Positions 35,859-43,455 of a DNA stretch of 64,000 nt are shown piece by piece. Origin of the DNA: Halanaeroarchaeum sulfurireducens. Lineage in GTDB: Archaea; Halobacteriota; Halobacteria; Halobacteriales; Halobacteriaceae. Made by a program: the position numbers and the translations under genes. The notes beneath the pieces were generated by a model that was not told the origin of the DNA, did no database searches, and saw only the letters and a program-made list of their open reading frames with translations. The DNA lies in contig NZ_CP008874.1 in NCBI RefSeq assembly GCF_001011115.1, forward strand, positions 1,998,440 to 2,062,439, written 5' to 3'. The stretch's first letter is position 1. The number at the start of each line of letters is the position of its first letter.

Positions 35859-36434
35859 ATGGACGTTCGCGAGGTTATCGTGGAGAGCTACCGCGAGGGT
35901 TTCTCGCCGGTGGTCGCGAGTGCGATCGGCGGCCTGCTTGCCGGGGTGATTCTGGGCAGCATGCAGGATCAGCTCTCCGCCCTCCCCGGTCTGCTCGTCC
36001 TCGTCCCCGCGCTATTGGCCACCCGGGGGAACGTCTACGGGGCGTTCGCCTCCCGGATCGCCTCCGGCCTCCACCAGGGGCTCGTCGAGCCACGGATTCG
36101 GCCCGACGAGCGACTGCGCGCCGCGGCGGTGGCGGCGATGTCCAACAACCTCCTCGCGAGCGGGATCGCCGCCGTGCTCACCGTGGCCATCCTCCGTATG
36201 CTCGGTCGGCCTGTCGCCGGGCTCCCCACGCTGGTCGGCATCGCCGTCCTCGCCGCCTTCCTCGCCGGGCTCGCCCTGTCAGTCGTCGTGGTCGTCGTCA
36301 TGATGCTCGGGTACAGGCGTGGAATCGATCCCGACACGCTGGTCGGCCCGCTCGTGACGACGACGGGCGACGTCATCGGCATCTCGTTTTTGCTCGTGGC
36401 CGTCGACCTCGCACTCGCGCTGGGGGGAACGTAG
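35859..36434 (+). CDS. MgtE-type divalent cation transporter half (first)
   Basis: A 191-residue membrane protein with about five hydrophobic helices, matching the SLC41/MgtE transmembrane domain. Conserved segments include LVPALLATRGNVYGA near residue 45 and VTTTGDVIGISFLL near residue 165. It lacks the N-terminal cytosolic domain of full MgtE. The ATG at 35859 lies about 27 nt after a TATA-like TTTTTATCAC (35827-35836), so the transcript is leaderless. The second half begins directly at the stop, so the two probably assemble as one transporter. Confidence 0.85.
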   Translation: MDVREVIVESYREGFSPVVASAIGGLLAGVILGSMQDQLSALPGLLVLVPALLATRGNVYGAFASRIASGLHQGLVEPRIRPDERLRAAAVAAMSNNLLASGIAAVLTVAILRMLGRPVAGLPTLVGIAVLAAFLAGLALSVVVVVVMMLGYRRGIDPDTLVGPLVTTTGDVIGISFLLVAVDLALALGGT

Positions 36435-37007
36435 ATGCTGGGGGGACCGACCACTCAGCGATGGACCGTCCGCGGCATCCTTCGGGCCACACTGCCCGTC
36501 CTGCTCGTGCTCACGGTCGTCGCGGTCGGCTCCGGCCTCGTCCTGGGGGGATTCGAGGAGGCGCTCTACGAACACCCCTCGTTACTCGTCCTGGTACCGG
36601 TCACTATTGGGACGGCCGGGAGCCTGGGGAGCCTGCTCGCCAGTCGGCTCTCGACGGCTTTCCACCTGGGCACGCTCTCGTTTTCACTCGACGACGAACA
36701 CCTCCTCGGCCACACGATCGCAACCATCCTGCTCGCGCTCTCGGCGTTCCCCGCGGTCGGCGTCGGCGCCTGGGCCATCGTCTCCGCACTCGGCACGCGC
36801 GACCTGGCGTTGACCACCGTCCTCGCCATCGCCACCGGGAGCGGTGCGGCGCTGGCAGTCCTGACCGTCGCCGTCACCCTGGCCACGACCTACGGTGCCT
36901 ACGTCCTCGGCCTCGACCCGGACGACGTGGTCATCCCGGTCGTTACCGTCACCTGCGACGTCCTCGGGGTCGTCGTCCTCTTCGTGATGGTGTCGCTTTT
37001 TACCTGA
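36435..37007 (+). CDS. MgtE-type divalent cation transporter half (second)
   Basis: A 190-residue membrane protein with five hydrophobic helices, parallel to the preceding gene: LVPVTIGTAGSLGSLLA near residue 54 corresponds to LVPALLATRGNVYGA of the first half, and VTVTCDVLGVVVLF near residue 172 corresponds to its C-terminal motif. It starts immediately after the stop of the first half. Eukaryotic SLC41 proteins carry two such domains in one chain; here they are separate. Confidence 0.85.
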   Translation: MLGGPTTQRWTVRGILRATLPVLLVLTVVAVGSGLVLGGFEEALYEHPSLLVLVPVTIGTAGSLGSLLASRLSTAFHLGTLSFSLDDEHLLGHTIATILLALSAFPAVGVGAWAIVSALGTRDLALTTVLAIATGSGAALAVLTVAVTLATTYGAYVLGLDPDDVVIPVVTVTCDVLGVVVLFVMVSLFT

Positions 37008-37008
37008 G

Positions 37009-37428
37009 TTACTCGCCTGGGTACTCGGGCGGTTCGCCCCCGTCGGTCGACGGCGCCAGGTAGTCGATGAACGATTCGACGTCGGGGTCGTGGACAGTCA
37101 CGGCTACCTCCACGTCGCCCAGTTCGTCGGGGCTGCCCACCGCGAAGTTGACGACGTCGTTCCGGGCAGCCTGCTTTTTGAGTTCGAAGGAGAAGCCGTT
37201 CGGCCCGTGGTTCGCGAAGAACTCCGAGCGGGCCGTATCCAGGATACGCTGTTCGAAGAGCCGTTTTCGGAAATGCGAGAGGTCGTGGGTCGTTGCCGTG
37301 ACCCGGTCCGCGCTGGTGGCGACCTCACTCTCAGGGAACAGCGTCGTTATGGTCTCCACCACCCGGGATTCTTCCTCCGTCGGGTTGATCGGGGCTTCCA
37401 GGCGGACGTCGGCCTGATAGGCAGTCAT
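37009..37428 (-). CDS. UPF0201 (DUF54) RNA-binding-fold protein
   Basis: A 139-residue protein of the archaeal UPF0201 family, with an early VRLEAPINPTEEE segment and SFELKKQAARNDVVNFA near residue 80. The fold resembles ribosomal L5-like RNA-binding domains. Its ATG overlaps the stop of the upstream kinase-like gene by four bases (ATGA), so they are coupled. It is convergent with the MgtE half gene, one base away. Function unknown. Confidence 0.85.
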   Translation of the reverse strand: MTAYQADVRLEAPINPTEEESRVVETITTLFPESEVATSADRVTATTHDLSHFRKRLFEQRILDTARSEFFANHGPNGFSFELKKQAARNDVVNFAVGSPDELGDVEVAVTVHDPDVESFIDYLAPSTDGGEPPEYPGE

Positions 37429-37979
37429 GGATCGCTCTCCTCCTCGAGAAGGGTGCGAACGCGGTCGCGAAACGCTTCGAGGGAGCCGGTGTTCTCGATT
37501 CTCACGTCGGCAGCGTCGATGGCCGCGTCCATGCCGAAACCGAGTTCGCGCTCGTCGCGTTCGGCCAGTGACTCACCGCCATCCTCGGCGGCGGTATCGC
37601 GGCCCCGGTCGGACAGGCGCCCCTCGCGAAGGTCGAAGGGGGCGTAGATTTCGACCACTGTGAGGTCCTCGCCGAAGGCCTCCTCGAAGACCTCGACCTC
37701 GGCGCCGGCGCGAATACCGTCGACGAGGACGGTCCCGGCCTCGGCCAGCCGCGACTCGATGATGGGAAGCGACCGATCGGCAATGGCCGCCGGTCCGTTC
37801 TCCTCCCGCATCGCCTGGGCCACCGCTCCGTGGTCGGTGGCGGGGTCGAGCCCTCGGTCCTCGGTCTCGGCGCGCACCACGTCACCCATCGTGACGACCG
37901 GGATGTCCATCTCGCGAGCCACCGCCGCGGCCTCACTCTTCCCGCTTCCCGGCAGTCCGACGATACCGATAACCTGCAT
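37425..37979 (-). CDS. UPF0200 P-loop nucleoside/CoA kinase-like protein
   Basis: A 184-residue P-loop protein with Walker A GLPGSGKS at residues 8-15. It resembles adenylate or dephospho-CoA kinases and belongs to the archaeal UPF0200 family; the substrate is not known. The core GIRAGAEVEVFEEAFG near residue 93 is well conserved. It is the first gene of a two-gene unit with UPF0201, a pairing I recall in other archaea. An IS-end-like hairpin lies upstream at 38034-38053. Confidence 0.85.
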   Translation of the reverse strand: MQVIGIVGLPGSGKSEAAAVAREMDIPVVTMGDVVRAETEDRGLDPATDHGAVAQAMREENGPAAIADRSLPIIESRLAEAGTVLVDGIRAGAEVEVFEEAFGEDLTVVEIYAPFDLREGRLSDRGRDTAAEDGGESLAERDERELGFGMDAAIDAADVRIENTGSLEAFRDRVRTLLEEESDP

Positions 37980-38033
37980 CGTGTCGGCGTAGGGTATGGG
38001 GCGTCTTTTGGATTCCGCTCTCGCTGACAGCCT

Positions 38034-38053
38034 CCCACCCGTGAGCGGGTGGG
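38034..38053. other. 8-bp-stem hairpin resembling an IS200/IS605 right-end remnant
   Basis: CCCACCCG (38034-38041) and CGGGTGGG (38046-38053) form a perfect eight-base-pair stem around TGAG. On the minus strand the flanks read GGAAG before and AGGCTGTCA after, which I recall from the terminal (omega RNA) end of haloarchaeal IS200/IS605-type elements. No transposase gene is nearby. It may instead be a terminator for the AAA ATPase gene, ending 13 bases away, though no T-run follows it. Confidence 0.45.
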
Positions 38054-38066
38054 CTTCCGTTCTCGA

Positions 38067-40148
38067 TCACTCCTCCGGTGACGACCTACCCGCGGGGTCG
38101 ACGGCGGCGGGGTCGACCGCGGCGAGGGCGCGGGCGAAGTCCGTGGCCGTCACCCGCGGTTCGCCCGATCGGTCGCCCTCGACGGACGCTTCGACGGCGA
38201 GCAGGCTCGCCTCCCGCACAACTGCCTCGATATCGCTTCCGGTGTAACCGGCGGTTTCGGCGGCGAGCACGTCCATATCCACGCCGTCGGTCGGCACCGA
38301 GGCCGTGTGGACGCCGAAAATGTCCCGGCGGGCGTCGTGGTCCGGGAGGCCGACCTCCACGAGTTTCTCGAAGCGTCCGGTCCGAACTAGCGCGGGGTCG
38401 ATGACGTCCGGGCGGTTGGTCGCCCCGATGACGACCACGTCGTCCAGCGGTTCGAGGCCGTCCATCTCGGTGAGCAACTGTGAGACGACGCGCTCGACGA
38501 CGCGGGTGCCGCCCTCGTCACCCCGTCGCGGTGAGATGGCGTCCACCTCGTCGAAGAACACGACGCTGGGTGCGTGCTGGCGGGCCGTCTCGAAGATGTC
38601 GCGGATCGCCCGCTCGCTCTCCCCCACCCACTTGTCGAGGATCTCCGGCCCCTTCACTGAGATGAAATTCGCATCGGTGGCGTGGGCGACGGCTTTCGCG
38701 AGCATGGTCTTGCCCGTCCCCGGCGGTCCGTAGAGCAGGATCCCGCGGGGCGGCGTCGCGTCCAGGGCCTCGAAGCGGTCGGGATAGCGCATCGGCCACT
38801 CCACGCTCCGGGCGAGTGCGCGCTTGGCCTCCTCGAGGCCGCCGATGTCGTCGTAGGTGACCGCCGGCACGTCCACGTGGTGGTCGCGCATCGCGCTCGG
38901 TTCGGCGACCGACAGGGCGTGCTCGAAGTCCGTGCGTGTCACCGCCTTCCCGCCGTCCCGCCGAGCGGCAGCGAGGACCGCCTCCGAGACCAGGGCAGCG
39001 AGGTCCGCGCCGACGAAGCCATGCGTTTGCCCCGCCACGGCGTCGAGGTCGACGTCGCGCCCGATCGGAACGTCGCGAGTTCGGACGGCGAGCATCTCCC
39101 GGCGCTCCACCCGCGATGGGACGCCGAGGTTGATGTCGCGTTCGAGTCGCCGGCCGCGCCGCAGCGACGGGTCGACGTCGCTGCCCTTCCGTGCCGTCGC
39201 GAGGACGGCCACGTCGGACTCGGCGGCAAGCGCGTCGACGAGCGATCGGACGTGCGCGGCGATCCGCCGCCCGCGATCCGAGGACCCGGCGTCCGCGGGG
39301 ACGATCGCGTCGAGTTCGTCGAGGACCACCAGCGTGGGCGCGTTGGCGCGGGCCTCCCGCCGCACACGCGAGCACTCCTCGCCGACGTCGGCAGAACGCA
39401 TTGCGGCGACGTCCGCGCTGTCGAGCCAGACGACGTGGGCGTCGATCTCCGTCGCGATCGCCCGGGCGAGGAGGGTCTTCCCACTCCCCGCGGGACCGGT
39501 GAGGAGCACGCCACCGACGGGCGTTCCGCCCAGGCGCTCGAATCGCTCGGGCGCCGTCAGCGGCTCCACGACGGCCTGCCGGAGCGCTTCGATGGCCGAC
39601 GACAAGCCGCCGACGTCCCCGATAGTGACTGCCGTGGGCCCCTCGTCACGAGCCGGATCCTCCCGCGATACGACGGTGGTTTGCTCGGTGATCACGACGG
39701 GCCCGTTCGGCAGCGTGTCCGTAACGACGAGCGGGATCGATAGCGACCCATCCAGCAACGACGCCTCGACTGTGTCACCGGAAGAGACAGGTCGGCCCGC
39801 GAGGGTCCGCGCGAGCGGGACTTCCCCCTCGCGCACGTCCACCGCCCGCGTCGGTGCGACCGTCACCTGGTCGGCCGGCTCCACGGTCGCCTTCGCCACC
39901 GTGACCCGGTCTCCGGGATCGACGGCCGCGTTCTCCCGGACCGCCGATCCCAGGGCGACGCCGTCAGCGTCGACGCTGGCCCGGGAGACCGAGGCCACCG
40001 TCCGGTCGCTGCCCTCGACGGCAACGTACTCGCCTGGGGCCACGTTCAGCCGACGCATGACCGCTCGCTGGACGCCGGCCGCGTCCGCCCTGTTGGGCTG
40101 TCGGTTGGCCGCAACCACGAGGTTCAGGGCGTCACTCTCGATGCTCAT
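38067..40148 (-). CDS. CDC48/VAT-like double AAA ATPase
   Basis: A 693-residue CDC48-like AAA protein. N-terminal double-psi beta-barrel-type domain (residues 1-170), then D1 with Walker A GPAGSGKT near residue 215 and DELDAI near 275, and D2 with GPPGTGKT near residue 474, FFDEVDAISPRRG near 531 and full ATNRPD near 575. In D1, sensor 1 reads TARKG in place of the usual ATNR, so D1 may be regulatory or weaker as an ATPase. It should unfold substrates for the proteasome. It is transcribed toward the UPF0200 gene, 87 bp away. Confidence 0.9.
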   Translation of the reverse strand: MSIESDALNLVVAANRQPNRADAAGVQRAVMRRLNVAPGEYVAVEGSDRTVASVSRASVDADGVALGSAVRENAAVDPGDRVTVAKATVEPADQVTVAPTRAVDVREGEVPLARTLAGRPVSSGDTVEASLLDGSLSIPLVVTDTLPNGPVVITEQTTVVSREDPARDEGPTAVTIGDVGGLSSAIEALRQAVVEPLTAPERFERLGGTPVGGVLLTGPAGSGKTLLARAIATEIDAHVVWLDSADVAAMRSADVGEECSRVRREARANAPTLVVLDELDAIVPADAGSSDRGRRIAAHVRSLVDALAAESDVAVLATARKGSDVDPSLRRGRRLERDINLGVPSRVERREMLAVRTRDVPIGRDVDLDAVAGQTHGFVGADLAALVSEAVLAAARRDGGKAVTRTDFEHALSVAEPSAMRDHHVDVPAVTYDDIGGLEEAKRALARSVEWPMRYPDRFEALDATPPRGILLYGPPGTGKTMLAKAVAHATDANFISVKGPEILDKWVGESERAIRDIFETARQHAPSVVFFDEVDAISPRRGDEGGTRVVERVVSQLLTEMDGLEPLDDVVVIGATNRPDVIDPALVRTGRFEKLVEVGLPDHDARRDIFGVHTASVPTDGVDMDVLAAETAGYTGSDIEAVVREASLLAVEASVEGDRSGEPRVTATDFARALAAVDPAAVDPAGRSSPEE

Positions 40149-40310
40149 CGGTAGGGTGGGCGACGCGTCGGGCGGCGGTCGTTTCGGGGCGATTCCGCTG
40201 GGCGTGCGTTCGGGTTCGAGCCGCGATTCGTCTCGGGAGGGAAAGCGTTGTGCTGCATGGCTGCGCGCGATGGGTGGCCAGTGGGATGGTGGGAGGGAGG
40301 ACGGCCAGCA

Positions 40311-40356
40311 CTATAAAAGGGCCGTCGGACGTCGGATTAGGCCGACATTTATAAAG
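40311..40356 (+). promoter_or_regulatory. Two TATA-like boxes upstream of the tRNA-Arg gene
   Basis: CTATAAAAGG at 40311-40320 and TTTATAAAG at 40348-40356. The second lies about 29 nt before the tRNA 5' end (40381), the expected distance. The first would start a longer transcript about 40 nt earlier. Between them lie short direct repeats of GTCGGA-type sequence. Confidence 0.65.
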
Positions 40357-40380
40357 TCCGGAGGGGCATAGCGATTTTCG

Positions 40381-40485
40381 GGGCACGTAGCTCAGTCCGG
40401 ATAGAGCGTCGGACTTCTATTCGCGGCAGCACGGCTGTCGGGAGAAGACATCCGACGGTCGTGGGTTCGAATCCCACCGTGCCCG
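40381..40485 (+). tRNA. tRNA-Arg(UCU) with a 30-nt intron
   Basis: The mature tRNA is 75 nt. Acceptor GGGCACG (40381-40387) pairs with CGTGCCC (40478-40484), discriminator G at 40485. The anticodon TCT is at 40416-40418 in loop CTTCTA/A. A 30-nt intron, 40420-40449, follows position 37. The pre-tRNA folds into a canonical bulge-helix-bulge: four-pair helix CTTC/GAAG with three-nucleotide bulges TAT and ACA, the splices falling after the second base of each bulge. T-arm GTGGGTTCGAATCCCAC is intact. Confidence 0.93.
40464..40485 (+). repeat. 22-bp tRNA 3'-end core, copy 1 (inside the tRNA)
   Basis: The segment beginning GGTTCGAATCCCACCGTGCC and ending CG is the 3' end of the tRNA-Arg gene. It recurs exactly at 40566-40587 and 40975-40996, as att sites do when elements integrate at a tRNA gene. 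A decayed inverted version (GGCACGGGATTCGAGCCC) is at 40519-40536. Confidence 0.85.
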
Positions 40486-40486
40486 C

Positions 40487-40562
40487 TTTGCTGCGAGCAA
40501 CGTCCGCGAGCAGCAAACGGCACGGGATTCGAGCCCTGCAAGACGAGCGTAGCGAGTCTTGC
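40487..40562 (+). other. Two hairpins downstream of the tRNA
   Basis: The first pairs TTTGCTGC (40487-40494) with GCAGCAAA (40510-40517), and can be extended through the tRNA 3' end and the inverted copy at 40519-40536. The second pairs GCAAGAC (40538-40544) with GTCTTGC (40556-40562), with the loop carrying GAGCGTAGCGA. They probably belong to the palindromic repeats of this region, not to a terminator alone. Confidence 0.7.
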
Positions 40563-40565
40563 TCC

Positions 40566-40587
40566 GGTTCGAATCCCACCGTGCCCG
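40566..40587 (+). repeat. 22-bp tRNA 3'-end core, copy 2
   Basis: An exact copy of the last 22 bases of the tRNA-Arg gene, without the rest of a tRNA. It marks the left end of an approximately 410-bp unit repeated from 40975. It is an att-like scar or a product of tandem duplication. Confidence 0.85.
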
Positions 40588-40974
40588 TCCACCTTTTTAC
40601 TCGTCGGGTTCGCCTCCGGCGAACCGCTCTCCACTCACGGCGGCGACGCGCCGTTCGTGCGTTCCGAGGGACCTTCGGTCCCTCGCGACTCGCAAAAATC
40701 TGGACCAAAAACGTCCTCGGTGCTCACTTCGTTCGCACCGAGCGAACCGCCTCGCTTCGCTCGGCGGATGCTGGCAAACCGTTCTCCTGGAATAGTCATA
40801 TCGTACGGTGGAACAAAACGAGAATCCCGACCCGCTACGGACGCTCTGGAACTTTCGCCATGCCCGTGCAGGGAGGAGCAAAGCGACGACCGAACCGGCG
40901 CGAAAGGGGATTCGTACCCGGGGAGACGCAGCCCGGGAAGTGAGCGGAGCGAACGACCCGGAACGTCTCCACTC
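40588..40974. repeat. Palindrome-rich non-coding block, copy A
   Basis: It begins TCCACCTTTTTACTCGTCGG and runs through GAGGGACC/GGTCCCTC hairpins, AAAAATCTGGACCAAAAA at 40694-40711, and a GGTGC...GCACC palindrome, to about 40790. All of this recurs at 40997-41261. The remaining part, 40791-40974, is specific to this copy. No convincing gene is present; the reading frames found in it follow GC-rich bias only. Confidence 0.7.
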
Positions 40975-40996
40975 GGTTCGAATCCCACCGTGCCCG
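40975..40996 (+). repeat. 22-bp tRNA 3'-end core, copy 3
   Basis: A third exact copy of the tRNA-Arg 3' end, followed by the same TCCACCTTTTT sequence as copy 2. It is the start of the second long repeat unit. Confidence 0.85.
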
Positions 40997-41302
40997 TCCA
41001 CCTTTTTACTCGTCGGGTTCGCCTCCGGCGAACCGCTCTCCACTCACGGCGCGCTCTAACTCGCGGCTCACTTCGTTCACCGCTCGTTTTGCAAGCAACT
41101 CCCTTCGGTCGTCGCTCATCCCCCGTTCGTGCGTTCCGAGGGACCTTCGGTCCCTCGCGACTCGCAAAAATCTGGACCAAAAACGTCCTCGGTGCTCACT
41201 TCGTTCGCACCGAGCGAACCGCCTCGCTTCGCTCGGCGGATGCTGGCAAACCGTTCTCCTGGGATAGATGGTGCGGTGGCCGACGTTCATCCGGTCGAGA
41301 AC
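40997..41302. repeat. Palindrome-rich non-coding block, copy B
   Basis: Repeats copy A but with about 70 bp inserted near 41053-41121, beginning GCTCTAACTCGCGGCTCACT. The shared AAAAATCTGGACCAAAAA is at 41166-41183 and the shared tract ends near 41261. The tail after 41262 is the 3' flank of the IucA/IucC gene. I see no gene in it. Confidence 0.7.
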
Positions 41303-43321
41303 TCACCGATCCTCGCGGGCGAGTGGATTGGACACCCGACTCGTCACGTACTCGTGTCGTTTTCCCCGCAGACGCATCGCCGTTAGCGCCTTGTGTTGCA
41401 TGCTCGGTTCGAAGAGCGCGGCCTCGTCGCGATTCACTCGGTCGGCCGGGACGTCGTGGGCTGCTCTAATCGCATCGAAGGTCCCACGGGCCGTGTGAGC
41501 AACGGCGTCCCATCCCGCCGCCTCGTCCATGTCACACTCGTGTGCGAGCGTGGCGAGCAGCTCGGCGAGGTGATTCTGGAACAGCGCGTAGTAGAGCTTC
41601 CCGTACAGATCTTTCTCTCCGTCGGCGTCGATATCCGAGTTGGGGTACGGATCGACCGAGACGTCGAGGCCGTGGGGAGCCAGCCGGTCGTCGAGGACGC
41701 GAACACCGCCGAAGTCTCGGATGAGTGCCGCGACGGGACGTGCCTCATCGAAGACCACGACGGCGTTCTGGAGGTGGCTCTCGAGGGCGATGCCGTACTT
41801 GCTGAGAAGCAGCAGTTGCTCCGGGACGACGACATCGACGTACGCCTCGAAGAACGATCGGGGGTCCGGCCCGTCCCCATCGGTGGCCGTGTACTCCGAA
41901 ACCAGGTCACAGACGAGTGGCCGATCGGTTCCAGGAACGGACGCGATGAGACTCGCCGCCGGGACCGCGACGGCGTCGGTGCCGACGAATGGATGGTGTG
42001 CGGGGTTCATCCGAACCATTCCCGAGAGGTGTCGGGCATCGTCGAAGTGGTGGCCCTCGGTGTGTGGACCGCCGGGCTGGTAGTAACACGTCGCGGCAGT
42101 TTCGGGCAAGAACCCGAGGTGGTCGAAGGATTCTCGCGACGCGATCGCCTCGAGGGCATCCGTCACCTGCGGTCCGTTCGTCACCGCATTGGGAGAGAGC
42201 GTTCTGACGACGTTGGTCGTCTGCACGTCGATGGCGAGTTTGATGTGCGGCGGATCGTCTGAGAGGCGATCGGTGTCGTGGGGGACGACAGTCCGGAGAT
42301 TCAAAAGGGGCGTCGCCGGGTGTGTGTACGAGAGCGGAACCACGCGGCCCGTACGGCGATCCGCCTCGTACCGGTCGAGGATTGTGTGGTGGAACTGCCA
42401 GGGATGCACGGGAACGACCGCGAATCGATCGATCGGCCTGTCGGGCGGTAGTTCGTCGCTAGCAGCCTCCTCGAGACCGCCGAAGGTCTCGAAGAGGCGG
42501 TCGGTCAGTCGTTTGCGTCCCCTCGATCGGGTCTCGCGGGCCACGGTGCTATCGATCGCGACGAATCGCAGGTCGATCCGATCGGTGAACTCGGGGGCAT
42601 ACGCGAGGCCGTCGGCGGCGGACATGCCCTTCCGGATCTTCCCGGCCGGGTGGAAGGGATGGCCATCAGTGACGATTCGCTCGAGTGCCGCGGGCCGGTC
42701 GGCTGCAGCGTTCCCGTTCGCAACTCTCCGGAGCACCGGCGACGACGGATCGAGACGCTCACCGAGGACGGCGTCGGCGAGCCTCGCCAACGCGAGATTC
42801 GCCACGCTCTCCGCCACCTCCACTCGGAATCGGGCTGCCTGACCATCGTCCACGAAGGCTCCGGCCCGGTCCAGGAGGTCGAGAAGTGAAACCGGGTGGT
42901 CGATGCGGTCGACACGGGTGTGTCCGACAAGCCAGCTATCGTCTCCGATCCGATGGCGGTCGAATCCGTGGGTCGTCTTGATGGGCCCGAGGAGGGTCTT
43001 GTTCGTAGGTGGCAGTGGAAGGACGGCGACCGACCCATACGTCTCTGCACGGGTCACTTCCCAAGGGATTTCGACGTCATCGACATCCGGAATCGCGTCT
43101 GCGATCCGAGCCCTCACCGGGGGTACGAGTTCAGGACTCGGCAACCCGGTCGGATCGCCGCGAATCACGCCGCGGACGAGACGCCTGAGAATGTCTCGCC
43201 GTGCCTCGTCCAACGCCTCGAGGTACGCTGCTTCGGCCGGTTCCGACAGGTCGTGTGTCTGCGCGTATCTGGTCGCTGCGCCGAACGCGTTCCACTCTGG
43301 GGTCGTTCGTGGTCGCATCAT
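41303..43321 (-). CDS. IucA/IucC family siderophore synthetase
   Basis: A 672-residue NRPS-independent siderophore (NIS) synthetase, condensing a carboxylate such as citrate with an amine or hydroxylamine using ATP. The N-terminal synthetase landmark DGHPFHPAGKIRKGM is near residue 225, HPWQFHHTI near residue 307, and the C-terminal transporter-like FhuF-type LYGKLYYALFQNHLAE near residue 583. The start at 43321 is the ATG MMRPRTT; upstream frames are repeats. No other siderophore synthesis or transport gene is adjacent. Confidence 0.87.
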   Translation of the reverse strand: MMRPRTTPEWNAFGAATRYAQTHDLSEPAEAAYLEALDEARRDILRRLVRGVIRGDPTGLPSPELVPPVRARIADAIPDVDDVEIPWEVTRAETYGSVAVLPLPPTNKTLLGPIKTTHGFDRHRIGDDSWLVGHTRVDRIDHPVSLLDLLDRAGAFVDDGQAARFRVEVAESVANLALARLADAVLGERLDPSSPVLRRVANGNAAADRPAALERIVTDGHPFHPAGKIRKGMSAADGLAYAPEFTDRIDLRFVAIDSTVARETRSRGRKRLTDRLFETFGGLEEAASDELPPDRPIDRFAVVPVHPWQFHHTILDRYEADRRTGRVVPLSYTHPATPLLNLRTVVPHDTDRLSDDPPHIKLAIDVQTTNVVRTLSPNAVTNGPQVTDALEAIASRESFDHLGFLPETAATCYYQPGGPHTEGHHFDDARHLSGMVRMNPAHHPFVGTDAVAVPAASLIASVPGTDRPLVCDLVSEYTATDGDGPDPRSFFEAYVDVVVPEQLLLLSKYGIALESHLQNAVVVFDEARPVAALIRDFGGVRVLDDRLAPHGLDVSVDPYPNSDIDADGEKDLYGKLYYALFQNHLAELLATLAHECDMDEAAGWDAVAHTARGTFDAIRAAHDVPADRVNRDEAALFEPSMQHKALTAMRLRGKRHEYVTSRVSNPLAREDR

Positions 43322-43455
43322 TGACGGCACCGGGACGGACGCCTCGGTGCGAGCAGTGGGTGGTGTATGGTTGCTGCCGTCATAACGTTCACGTCGTCGG
43401 TGGTTTCCCCCGCTCCTGGCCGATAGTGTTGATGCCCGCTCAAGAGCTGGGGCCG
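43322..43455. other. Non-coding leader of the IucA/IucC gene
   Basis: No gene was found. The segment contains TGATGACGGCAGCAACC-type sequence on the minus strand and no clear TATA box within 40 bases of the start. It leads straight into the tandem array at 43456. Confidence 0.5.

Noticed and set aside
40566-40587. Second tRNA gene
   Set aside because: Only the last 22 bases of the tRNA are present, with no acceptor 5' strand, D arm or anticodon arm.
40657-41469. A 270-codon plus-strand frame across the tRNA repeats
   Set aside because: It runs through duplicated hairpins and into the opposite strand of the IucA/IucC gene; no motif.
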